Positions 24,035-31,394 of a stretch of 32,762 bases of DNA are shown piece by piece; within the stretch, counting starts at the first letter, position 1, and the number at the start of each line of letters is the position of its first letter. The stretch spans positions 1 to 32,762 of the forward strand of contig NZ_CAMFJS010000039.1 of the NCBI RefSeq assembly GCF_945956965.1, given 5' to 3'. Origin of the DNA: an uncultured Roseateles sp. Lineage in GTDB: Bacteria > Pseudomonadota > Gammaproteobacteria > Burkholderiales > Burkholderiaceae_C. The notes under the pieces are model-generated. The model ran no database searches. It saw nothing but the letters and a program-made list of their open reading frames with translations, and was not told the origin of the DNA. The position numbers and the translations under genes are program-made.

Positions 24035-25408
24035 TCAGGAGGATTTGTGGCCCAGGGCGCGCAGCAGGCCTTGCAGCTTGCGCTGCGCGGCGGCCGGGCT
24101 CTGGCTGGGGTCCAGGGCGAAGCGGTGCACGGTTTCGATGATGGCGTTCTTGCCCACCTCGCCAAAGGCCATGCGGTGCACCAGGCTGGGCACGCGCGGC
24201 GTGTTGGGGTTGGCGAAGAGGCGGAAGGATTGCTGGGCGCAAAGATCAAGTTCATCCACCGGCACATCACGCCGCACCGGCACCGAGCCTTTGATGCGGT
24301 TGTAGCCCAGCTGCAAAGCGGCGCTGCCCAGCAGCTCGGCCATTTTTTCTTGGCTGGCTTGTACGTTGTTGCTGCTGCCGTTGCCACCATTGCCTTCATT
24401 GGCCAACATGGCCAGGGTGTCGATGCTAAAAAGATGCGCCTGCGCCGTGCCGGGCACGGCCTTGCAATCAAAGTCACGCCCGCCTTCCAGCCCCAGGGTG
24501 CCTAGCTCGCCGCGCGCCCAGTCGCCCATGATCAGCATGGCGGAGCGGCCGGCGGCGAAGTCGGCCACCAGCTCGGTCCAGGGGCGCTCACCGGGCGCGC
24601 CGCTGCCGGCAGCGCTTGCCGCAACGCTGCCGGGGTTGGCATTGGCGGCCAGGCTGCGCCAGGCGCGCAGGCGCGCAAATGCGCGTTCCAGCGCGGGGTC
24701 GGCGAAAGCCTGCGGGTCGCGCTGCACCAGCATGCGCCGGTACAGGGCCGGGCCGGCTTCGCCGAGCAAAAAGGCTTCGAACACGGTGGCCACTTGCCAG
24801 GGTTCATCGCTGAAGGCCACCGGCGTTACCCCGGCGGCGCGCAGGGCGCGGGCGGCGCGCTGCAGACCGTCCCAATCGCTGGGTAGCTCGATCTTGTGCT
24901 GGGCGAAGACGGCCTTGTTGAGATAGAGGTTGTTGATGCGGTGGATGCCCAGCGGCGCGGCCACCACATGGTCGCGCACCGTCACCTGCGCCATCACTTG
25001 CGGGAACATGGTCTTGGCCCACATGCGCTTTTGCGCCACGCCGTTGAGGTCCAGCAGCAAGCCCAGATCGGCCCATTCACTCATCGATTGGCCGTTGAGT
25101 TGCGCCACCTTGGGTGCCATGCGGCGCAGCGTGCGCTCGTTCAGCACCTTGATGGCGGCACCGCCGCCGCCGCCCGCCACCGCGCCGTCCACCCAGCGCA
25201 GGCCCACCTCGGCCATGCGTGCGGCGACATGGTCGGCGGCTGCGCGTTCGCTGGCCGAGGTCCACCAATGCAGCACATTGAGCTCGCCTGCGCCCTCGCC
25301 ACTGGCTGCTGAGCTGGCCGGGGCGCTGCTTGAGTTATTCGTGGGGGCCGCATGGGTCGAGCCCAGGCTGGTCCAGCCAAGCGGAAGCAATGCAAGCGTT
25401 GTGAGCAT
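24035..25408 (-). CDS. Glucose/sugar ABC-type substrate-binding protein (GtsA-like)
   Basis: 457 residues. A signal peptide (MLTTLALLPLGW, probable cleavage after THAA) and a low-complexity Ser/Ala stretch precede the mature domain. NVLHWWTSASE, WVDGAVAGGGGGAAI, GIHRINNLYLN, EPWQVATVFEAFLL, MLIMGDWARGE and RIKGSVPVRRDVP match the Pseudomonas/Thermus glucose-binding protein group. Upstream frame to 25588 is rejected because the signal peptide begins at ATG 25408. No gtsBCD-like permease or ATPase genes accompany it. It leads the operon with the response regulator, kinase and halogenase, which favours a sensing role. Confidence 0.87.
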   Translation of the reverse strand: MLTTLALLPLGWTSLGSTHAAPTNNSSSAPASSAASGEGAGELNVLHWWTSASERAAADHVAARMAEVGLRWVDGAVAGGGGGAAIKVLNERTLRRMAPKVAQLNGQSMSEWADLGLLLDLNGVAQKRMWAKTMFPQVMAQVTVRDHVVAAPLGIHRINNLYLNKAVFAQHKIELPSDWDGLQRAARALRAAGVTPVAFSDEPWQVATVFEAFLLGEAGPALYRRMLVQRDPQAFADPALERAFARLRAWRSLAANANPGSVAASAAGSGAPGERPWTELVADFAAGRSAMLIMGDWARGELGTLGLEGGRDFDCKAVPGTAQAHLFSIDTLAMLANEGNGGNGSSNNVQASQEKMAELLGSAALQLGYNRIKGSVPVRRDVPVDELDLCAQQSFRLFANPNTPRVPSLVHRMAFGEVGKNAIIETVHRFALDPSQSPAAAQRKLQGLLRALGHKSS

Positions 25409-25864
25409 GCGCCGAATCTTGCCCCGCGGACCTGGCCTGCTGGCTTTGTAAAGGTTGGACTTTGGTGAGCTTGTGTAAGACAAAAGACGGATCCGCGACA
25501 GCTGTTGTGAGCATTTTGGGTGCCTGCGTTCCGGGCTGACGATTGGGGGTTTCGCTGCACCGGGCCGCTGGGCCCCCGTCTCTCCCATGAGAGCGGGCCT
25601 TGGAGCCTACGTTAAAAAAGGTAACACGAGGCCCGCGCGCCACAGAATGGCAGTTTGCACGCTGCTGTCCTAGGGCTCGGCAGCGTCCATGATCTCAGTT
25701 AGGCTGCGCGCACAAAGGCCCGCAATGGGTCAGGGCGCGGGCCAGGATGCCGCCGGCAAGGCAGGTGTTGAGCCCTTGCGTTTCACGCATGCTCCTCGTT
25801 CCCTGCGAGCCGCCTCACCCGACCAATGCGGGGTGGCTCGCAGGCTCTTTCTGAGGGATGCCGA
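25409..25864. other. 456-bp intergenic region
   Basis: Presumed promoter region of the minus-strand binding-protein/two-component/halogenase operon, AT-rich near 25440-25490. It also contains an 8-bp inverted pair (gcgggcct 25593-25600, aggcccgc 25629-25636) around a taaaaaagg stretch, and a strong hairpin near 25802. The short open frames here have no recognisable protein. Confidence 0.55.
25802..25851. terminator. Terminator-like hairpin beside the VanZ gene
   Basis: cctgcgagcc (25802-25811) pairs with ggctcgcagg (25835-25844), and inner caccc/gggtg-type pairing extends it. A ctctttct tract follows on the plus strand. It lies 20 bp beyond the minus-strand VanZ stop codon, where the T tract is on the wrong side, so orientation is uncertain. 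Confidence 0.5.
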
Positions 25865-26287
25865 TCAGTGCGCGTCAACGCGGCCCCAGCCAGCGTGATT
25901 GAGCAGCTTGAGCAGCGTCGTCACAATCAGCCAGCCCAGCGCAATGCCCAGGCTGTCCGCGAACAAGTCGGCCCATTCACAGCTGCGCCCCGGCACGAAG
26001 TACTGGATCAGTTCAATCGCAGCGCCATAAGCCACCAAGCCCAGCGGCAATGTCAGCAGGTGCGCACGTGGCCAGGCCAAGCGGCCGACAAAGGCCAGCG
26101 AGCCAAAGGCCAGAAAGTGATTGGCCTTGTCCCAGCCGGTGTCCAAGTCCTTAGGGGGCACAGGCGTGAGTGCCAGGAAGCTGATCACGCAGATCAGCAG
26201 CAGGAATAGGCATTGCCAAGCTGCAGGCGCCAGCACACGACTCAGCAAGCGTTGATGCAAAGGGGCTGGCTGAGACTCTTGATGCAT
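25865..26287 (-). CDS. VanZ family membrane protein
   Basis: 140 residues with about four membrane helices. WDKANHFLAFGSLAFVGRL and the later ELIQYFVPGRSCEWADLFADSLG block are the VanZ family hallmarks; the family includes teicoplanin-resistance VanZ, but most members in proteobacteria have no known role. The frame opens at 26413, but ATG 26287 removes a basic low-complexity tail and gives family length. It is separated from neighbours by 150 bp or more and probably monocistronic. Confidence 0.85.
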   Translation of the reverse strand: MHQESQPAPLHQRLLSRVLAPAAWQCLFLLLICVISFLALTPVPPKDLDTGWDKANHFLAFGSLAFVGRLAWPRAHLLTLPLGLVAYGAAIELIQYFVPGRSCEWADLFADSLGIALGWLIVTTLLKLLNHAGWGRVDAH

Positions 26288-26439
26288 GGCGTGGGCGTTG
26301 GTGGCTGGTGAAAGGCGAAGGTCGAAGGGGCGACCTTGAATTGCAGCCGGATTCTGCCTCGCCTTTGTGAAGGCCCTGCGGCGCGCCTGAGGCCTGGCCC
26401 TGGTGGCCAGCATGCCACCGCGATCAAGGCATCAACGCA

Positions 26440-27204
26440 TCAACGGACAAGAGGACGCACGCTGGTGAAGCCACCGTCCACCGCAATCACCTGACCGGTG
26501 ATGCGCGAGGCGCCATCCGAGAGTAGCCAGGCCATGGTCTGCGCCACCTGCTCCGCGGTTTGCACGCCGCCCAAGGGGTATTGCTTGCCGGCGCCCTCGC
26601 GCATGGCATCGGCGCGCAGCATGCCGGCGGTCAGCGGTGTTTCGGTCATGCCCGGGGCGACGGCGTTGATGCGCAGGCCCAGCGGTGCATAGGTGGCAGC
26701 CGCGCTGCGGGCCAGGGCTTCGATGCCTCCCTTGGCCGCGGCAATCGCCTCATGGTTGGCCACGCCGATGCGCGCCACCACGCTGGAGGCCAATACCGCC
26801 GCCCCCGGCTGCCCAGCGCTGCGCAGGCCTTCTACCCAGGCTTGCAACATGAATATGGCGCTGTCCAGATTGACGCGAAGCACCTCGCGGATCTGGGCCG
26901 GACTGCTGCGGTGCAAGGGCGCGATCAGCGTGCTGCCTACACAGTGCGCCAGCAAGCTGGGCGGGCCGCCCAGTTGGGCGATGCAGGCGGAGATGGCGGC
27001 GGCTGCGCCTTCGGGTGTGGTGGTGTCGGCGCAGATGTGGGCGTCGGCCTCCAAGTCGGTCAAGGTGGCGGCGTCACGCCCCACGGCCGCCACGCGGTGG
27101 CCGGCGGCGCGCAACTGCGCCAGCAAGGCGCGGCCGATGCCGCCGCGCGCGCCGGTGATCAAGGCGATGTCTGAGCTTGATGAAGAGGTGGTGGTGCTTG
27201 TCAT
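26440..27204 (-). CDS. SDR family protein lacking the catalytic tyrosine
   Basis: 254 residues with a Rossmann fold: cofactor motif TGARGGIG (17-24), active-site Asn112, Ser140/Ser141, and the C-terminal ITGQVIAVDGGF of classical SDRs. The YxxxK motif reads IAAAK: Ile154 (codon att) in place of Tyr, with Lys158 kept. Classical oxidoreductase chemistry is therefore doubtful. aggaaag precedes ATG 27204. It follows the photolyase gene by 68 bp and is probably its operon partner. The substrate is unknown. Confidence 0.85.
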   Translation of the reverse strand: MTSTTTSSSSSDIALITGARGGIGRALLAQLRAAGHRVAAVGRDAATLTDLEADAHICADTTTPEGAAAAISACIAQLGGPPSLLAHCVGSTLIAPLHRSSPAQIREVLRVNLDSAIFMLQAWVEGLRSAGQPGAAVLASSVVARIGVANHEAIAAAKGGIEALARSAAATYAPLGLRINAVAPGMTETPLTAGMLRADAMREGAGKQYPLGGVQTAEQVAQTMAWLLSDGASRITGQVIAVDGGFTSVRPLVR

Positions 27205-27272
27205 GGCGGGCTTTCCTTGGCGGTGGGGGAGGGGGGCTGTGCTGGCCGGCCTGATGCCGATCTGAATGGCGA

Positions 27273-28871
27273 CTAGGCCGACGCGTCCATAGCAGCGCCA
27301 ACAGCGCCGCTGCGTATGGCCTCGGCGCGTTCTTGCACGGCTTGCCTGTCGGCATCGCTGAGCCGGCTCAGGTTCTTCACCTGCAAGGCGGTGCGGGCGT
27401 TTTGGCTCAGCAGGGTTTGGTGGCGGATCAAAAAGTCCCAGTACAGGGTGGTGTAAGGGCAGCCGCGCTCACCGCTACGCTGCGCAGGGTCATAGCGACA
27501 TTGCGCGCAGGGCCCGCCCATGCCTTGGATGTATTTGCCGCTGGCGATATAGGGCTTGCTGGCCATCAGGCCGCCGTCGGCGTACTGGCTCAGGCCCAAG
27601 GTGTTGGGCAACTCCACCCATTCCACTGCGTCCACATACACGGCCAGATACCACTCGTGCACCTGCTGCGGCCGCACACCCAGCAGCAGCGTGAAGAGGC
27701 CGGTCACCATCAGGCGCTGGATGTGGTGGGCATAGCCATGCGCCAGGGTTTGCGTGATGGCGTCGCGCAGGCAGGCCAAATCGGTCTGGCCGGTCCAGTA
27801 CCAAGCGGGTAGAGGCTGTTGCGCATCCAAGGCATTGCGCTCGGCATAAGCCGGCATTTGCGTCCAGTAAACGCCGCGCACAAACTCGCGCCAGCCCAGA
27901 ATCTGGCGGATGAATCCTTCGGCGCTGGCCAGCGGCACCCGGCCGGCGCGGTAGGCGGCTTCCGCCGCCTCCACCACTTCGCGCGCACTGAGCAGCTTTA
28001 GGTTGAGCGCAGCCGAGAGTTGTGAGTGATACAGCCAGGGCTCGCCCGGCCACATGGCATCTTCATAGCGGCCGAATAGCGGCAGGCGTTCCTCGATGAA
28101 GCGCTGCAGGGCTTGCAGCGCCTGCTCGCGCGTGACGGCCCATGCAAAGCTGTCCAGCGTGCCGGGGTGGTCGGCGAAGCGCGTGTTCACCAGATCGATG
28201 ACTTCGCGCGTGATGGCATCCGGCTCAAAGCTCGCGCGTCCCGGCAGCATGCCCGGGCCAGCCGGGCCGAAGGCGGCGCGGTTGTCGGCATCGAAATTCC
28301 ACTGCCCGCCGCAGGGCTGGCCCTCGTCCATCAACACGCCGTGGCGCTGGCGCAGTTCGCGGTAGAAGTACTCCAGGCGCAGCTGCTTGCGGCCCTTGGC
28401 ATGAGCGGCGAACTGGCGCACCGTGGTGTAGAAATGGCGGTCCTCGCGCAGCTCCAACTGAGGCCCGAGGCTTGCTTCCCCATGCGTTGCAGCGGATGGC
28501 GCGGCCGCTTGCACGCAGGCTTTGATGGCCAGCCAGACCCGCCAGTCCCCCGGCGCCGTCATCAGCACCCGCTGTGGGCGCAAAGCGGCGAGCGTGGACT
28601 GCAACTCAGCGGCCAAGCTGCCGAGATTGCCGGGGTCATCCAGCCGCCGGTAATGCAGCGGTCTGCCCGCTGCATGCAGTGCCTCGGCGAAATGGCGCAT
28701 TGCAGCCAGGAAGAGGGCGCTGCGCTGTTTGCTGGACCAGACCTGGGTGGACTCCTCCGCCACCTCGGCCATCCATACCGCGTCTTGCTTGGGATCGAAG
28801 CCGTCGAAGGCGGCAGCGTCCAGGTCGAGCTGGTCGCCCAGCACCAGCACCAGATGGCGCAGGCGGCTCAT
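27273..28871 (-). CDS. FeS bacterial cryptochrome / (6-4) photolyase-like protein
   Basis: 532 residues, deoxyribodipyrimidine photolyase-related family. The N-terminal antenna-binding domain begins LRHLVLVLGDQLD, and the C-terminal FAD domain has FGRYEDAMW, LPNTLGLSQYADGG and SGKYIQGMGG. Cys367, Cys455, Cys458 and Cys471 reproduce exactly the spacing of the [4Fe-4S] ligands of Agrobacterium PhrB (350, 438, 441, 454). It likely repairs (6-4) photoproducts using blue light. ATG 28871 is chosen over GTG 28883; it overlaps the DUF2256 stop as ATGA, so the two are coupled. Confidence 0.93.
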   Translation of the reverse strand: MSRLRHLVLVLGDQLDLDAAAFDGFDPKQDAVWMAEVAEESTQVWSSKQRSALFLAAMRHFAEALHAAGRPLHYRRLDDPGNLGSLAAELQSTLAALRPQRVLMTAPGDWRVWLAIKACVQAAAPSAATHGEASLGPQLELREDRHFYTTVRQFAAHAKGRKQLRLEYFYRELRQRHGVLMDEGQPCGGQWNFDADNRAAFGPAGPGMLPGRASFEPDAITREVIDLVNTRFADHPGTLDSFAWAVTREQALQALQRFIEERLPLFGRYEDAMWPGEPWLYHSQLSAALNLKLLSAREVVEAAEAAYRAGRVPLASAEGFIRQILGWREFVRGVYWTQMPAYAERNALDAQQPLPAWYWTGQTDLACLRDAITQTLAHGYAHHIQRLMVTGLFTLLLGVRPQQVHEWYLAVYVDAVEWVELPNTLGLSQYADGGLMASKPYIASGKYIQGMGGPCAQCRYDPAQRSGERGCPYTTLYWDFLIRHQTLLSQNARTALQVKNLSRLSDADRQAVQERAEAIRSGAVGAAMDASA

Positions 28872-29092
28872 GGCTGGCTCCACGCGGATTCGTCGTTAGG
28901 CGCCTCGGCGCGACTGGCAGCTTTGCTTCGTCGGCAGGCCTCTGAGCAGTACTTGACCTCATCCCAGCTGCGCGCCCAGCGCTTGCGCCAGCTCATGCCG
29001 AGGCCGCAGGCCACACAGGGCTTGCTGGGCAGCGCTTGCTTATTGCCTTTGAAGGAGGCGCCGGCGCCGGTGGCCGGCTTCGCGGCCTTCAT
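28868..29092 (-). CDS. DUF2256 zinc-binding small protein
   Basis: 74 residues. LPSKPCVACGLGMSWRKRW and WDEVKYCSEACRR form the DUF2256 block, with a CxxC...CxxxC arrangement expected to bind zinc. Genes of this family often neighbour cryptochrome/photolyase genes; function is unknown. It overlaps the UbiG-like gene upstream and the photolyase gene downstream by 4 nt each. ATG 29092 is selected because of the upstream overlap and because it leaves a short basic N-terminus. Confidence 0.87.
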   Translation of the reverse strand: MKAAKPATGAGASFKGNKQALPSKPCVACGLGMSWRKRWARSWDEVKYCSEACRRSKAASRAEAPNDESAWSQP

Positions 29093-29835
29093 GGCGGGCT
29101 CAGCCGGGCCAGCGGGCAGGCAAAAGTGGCGTGGTAGTTCACGCGGGTGTCGCGGCACCAGCTGGCGCGGTGCAGCACGGGCAGATAGCGCATGCCGCGC
29201 AATTCAAGGGTTTGCAGCCCGGCGCGCTCTGCCTCGGCGCGCAACTCGCTCGGGCGCACAAAGCGCCGCCATTGATGCGTGCCGCGCGGCAGCACGCGTA
29301 AGAGGTATTCTGCGCCGACGATGGCGAAGAGAAAGCTCTTCCAGCTGCGGTCAATGGTGGAGGCCATCAGCAGCCCGCCGGGCGCGACCCGCTGCGCCAC
29401 GCTGGCCATGAAGGCCGGCACATCTTCGACATGCTCGACGACTTCCAGCGCCAGAACGAGGTCGAAGCGCTCTTGCGGCTGCAGCACATCGCTCACTTCG
29501 CCCAGCCTGTATTCCAGTCGATCTTCCAGCCTGAGCCCAGCGGCATGGCGCTGCGCAGCCGCCACATTGCCGGGCGAGGCGTCCACGCCCACGACTTGGG
29601 CGCCACGCTTCGCCAGCGGCTCAGCCAACAAGCCACCACCGCAGCCCACATCGAGGATGGTGAGGCCGGCGAGCGAGCCACCGGGCGCCAGCTTGAAGTG
29701 GGCCTCCAAACGCGCCAGCACCAACTGCAGCCGCAGGGCGTTGACGATATGCAGCGGCCGCATCGGCCCAATCGGGTTCCACCAGCTGGTGCTGAGGCGA
29801 TTAAACCGTTCAATCTCGGAGGCGATGGCGCTCAT
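29089..29835 (-). CDS. UbiG-like SAM-dependent O-methyltransferase
   Basis: 248 residues with the UbiG pattern: EIERFNRLSTSWWNPIGPMR, motif I ILDVGCGGGLLAEPLAKRGA, DLVLALEVVEHVEDV, TIDRSWKSFLFAIVGAEYLL and LPRGTHQWRRFVRPSEL. UbiG performs both O-methylations of ubiquinone synthesis. The C-terminus is less like UbiG, and the location inside a photolyase operon suggests a paralogue with a special substrate rather than the housekeeping gene. It overlaps both neighbours by 4 nt. Confidence 0.82.
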   Translation of the reverse strand: MSAIASEIERFNRLSTSWWNPIGPMRPLHIVNALRLQLVLARLEAHFKLAPGGSLAGLTILDVGCGGGLLAEPLAKRGAQVVGVDASPGNVAAAQRHAAGLRLEDRLEYRLGEVSDVLQPQERFDLVLALEVVEHVEDVPAFMASVAQRVAPGGLLMASTIDRSWKSFLFAIVGAEYLLRVLPRGTHQWRRFVRPSELRAEAERAGLQTLELRGMRYLPVLHRASWCRDTRVNYHATFACPLARLSPP

Positions 29836-30911
29836 GCGTGTGCTGGCCGGTCATGGGGCTGTAGGGTCTTGCCGCTTGCGTTGATGGCCGCCGCCAAGGC
29901 GCGGGCTGAAGCCCAAGCGCCTTCAACACCGGCGCCACCCAGGGCATCGCCGCAGGCGCCGAGGCCGCTGGCAGCGTCCCAGCGGTGGCTGGTGGGCGTG
30001 CTGGCATTTGACGCTCGCGGCACCGAGGCATAACGCCAGCGGTGCACGGTGCTGTAGTGCCAATGGGGCTGGCGGCCGAGTTGTTGAGCCAGGGCTTGCT
30101 TGAGGGCGGCTTCCACCTCGGCGGCCGGCGCTTCTAGATGCGTTTGGCTCCAGTCCACTGTGGCGTGCGCGACCCAGTGGGCCAGGCCGGGCTGCTGCTT
30201 GCGCCCGGGCTTGGCATCGTCGCGAATCACCCAGGCCAGCGGCCCGCTGCTGGGCCAAGCCAGGTCCCAGGCGTGGGCATCGGCCGAGGGCGTTGTTGCT
30301 TCATCGGTAACGGCCATCAAGGCCCAGCCGGGCAGCATCTTTTGAGTCTGCGCTTGTTGGGCCCAAGCGGCCTGGTGGTCTTGCAGCAAGGCGGCGGCCT
30401 GCGCGGGTGGAATCGCCACCACCACAGCCGCGAAGCCTTGGTCCACCGTCGTGCTGCCGCTCTCCACGCGCCAGCCGTTTTCGTCACGGCGCAGCGCGTC
30501 AATGGCGCAGCCGGTACGCAGCGGCACGCCTGCCAGCAAGCTGCGGCACAGGGCCGGCATATCCGGCGTGGGCAGCCACAGATCCGGGGTGCCGAGCGGC
30601 AGATAGCTGCTGGGTGCCATGCGCGGTGTCCAGCGGGTCAGTAGGCCGTCGCCAGCAGCCTGGGCCACAAAGCCGGCGAAGTCAGCTGAGTGTGCACTGA
30701 AGCAGGGCGCGCCATGATCAAAACTGGCCGGGTGTGTCGCGCCGCCGGCGTCCATCCAATCGAGCCGTCGCGTGCTCATGCGGCCGCCCACGCCGCGCGA
30801 TTTGTCGAAAACCTGCACCGCCCAGCCAGCGCTGGCCAGCAAGTGGGCACAGCTGGCGCCCGCCATGCCGGCGCCGATGATGGCGATGCGTGGTGCTGCA
30901 CTTGTCTTCAT
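29832..30911 (-). CDS. NAD(P)/FAD-dependent oxidoreductase, renalase-like
   Basis: 359 residues. The N-terminal FAD motif IAIIGAGMAGASCAHLLAS is followed by VFDKSRGVGGRMSTRR, and a closing FAD block GLGACGDALGGAGVEGAW lies near the C-terminus. The pattern is that of the amine-oxidase-like COG3380/renalase group. Bacterial renalases oxidise off-pathway dihydro-NAD(P) isomers, which would fit a stress role, but the substrate here is unknown. ATG 30911 is supported by gaagg 8 nt upstream; the open frame extends to 31127 inside the preceding gene. Its stop overlaps the UbiG-like start by 4 nt. Confidence 0.85.
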   Translation of the reverse strand: MKTSAAPRIAIIGAGMAGASCAHLLASAGWAVQVFDKSRGVGGRMSTRRLDWMDAGGATHPASFDHGAPCFSAHSADFAGFVAQAAGDGLLTRWTPRMAPSSYLPLGTPDLWLPTPDMPALCRSLLAGVPLRTGCAIDALRRDENGWRVESGSTTVDQGFAAVVVAIPPAQAAALLQDHQAAWAQQAQTQKMLPGWALMAVTDEATTPSADAHAWDLAWPSSGPLAWVIRDDAKPGRKQQPGLAHWVAHATVDWSQTHLEAPAAEVEAALKQALAQQLGRQPHWHYSTVHRWRYASVPRASNASTPTSHRWDAASGLGACGDALGGAGVEGAWASARALAAAINASGKTLQPHDRPAHA

Positions 30912-30921
30912 GTTGGCACCT

Positions 30922-31293
30922 TCACTTGGGCTGGCGCCAAACGCGCCGAATGAATAGAAAGCCCCGGTAAGCCGGTTCCAGCAGCTTGAGCGCGAACGCA
31001 GAGCCCAGCAGCCGGCCCAGCCATGCCCAGCGCGGCATCGTCTGCCACAGGGTGGTGAAGGCCTGCGCGCCACTGACCAGGCGACCGTCCGGGTGGCGCC
31101 AATGCAGGCGGGCCATGGCGGCTTCACGGCTCAAGCCGGGGCCCAGCTCGCCGGCCTCGCAGCGCGTCACGTCCAGCCACTGGATGTGCTCAGCGCCGGG
31201 CTGGCTGCGGTACATCGCCACCTCGCGGGAGCAGACCGGGCAGGCGCCATCGAAGTACAGGGTCGGAAGCGGCGTGGCGGCGGGCGTTTTCAT
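30922..31293 (-). CDS. DCC-family thiol-disulfide oxidoreductase-like protein (DUF393)
   Basis: 123 residues with YFDGACPVCSREV near the N-terminus, the DGxCPxC hallmark of the DCC (DUF393) family. A central LHWRHPDGRLVSGAQAF segment and a hydrophobic C-terminal part follow. Function is unproven; a redox role is suggested by the CxxC. It is the first gene of the minus-strand light-stress run, 10 bp before the oxidoreductase. ATG 31293 is preferred to the TTG at 31311. Confidence 0.85.
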   Translation of the reverse strand: MKTPAATPLPTLYFDGACPVCSREVAMYRSQPGAEHIQWLDVTRCEAGELGPGLSREAAMARLHWRHPDGRLVSGAQAFTTLWQTMPRWAWLGRLLGSAFALKLLEPAYRGFLFIRRVWRQPK

Positions 31294-31309
31294 GGCTGGA
31301 TGATAAAAC

Positions 31310-31394
31310 AAATCAACTCATGATGAACTCGGTGGTCTTTTCGTACCTATTTGTCGCTAATAATCAAACTCAAAATCAACTCAAATGAATGATG
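31310..31394. promoter_or_regulatory. 11-bp direct repeats in the divergent promoter region
   Basis: aaatcaactca occurs exactly at 31310-31320 and 31373-31383, and aatcaaactca at 31362-31372 abuts the second. A weaker unit aatgaatgatg continues at 31384-31394. The 11-bp tandem spacing is what CarH/LitR-type MerR regulators bind. The repeats sit between the regulator start and the DCC-family gene start. Confidence 0.55.

Noticed and set aside
25689-25898. 69-codon plus-strand open frame between the sugar-binding protein and VanZ genes
   Set aside because: Spans a terminator-like hairpin and enters the VanZ gene antisense; no family resemblance.
28113-29411. Plus-strand open frame opposite the photolyase and its neighbours
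   Set aside because: Crosses three overlapping minus-strand genes with clear motifs; no protein family visible.
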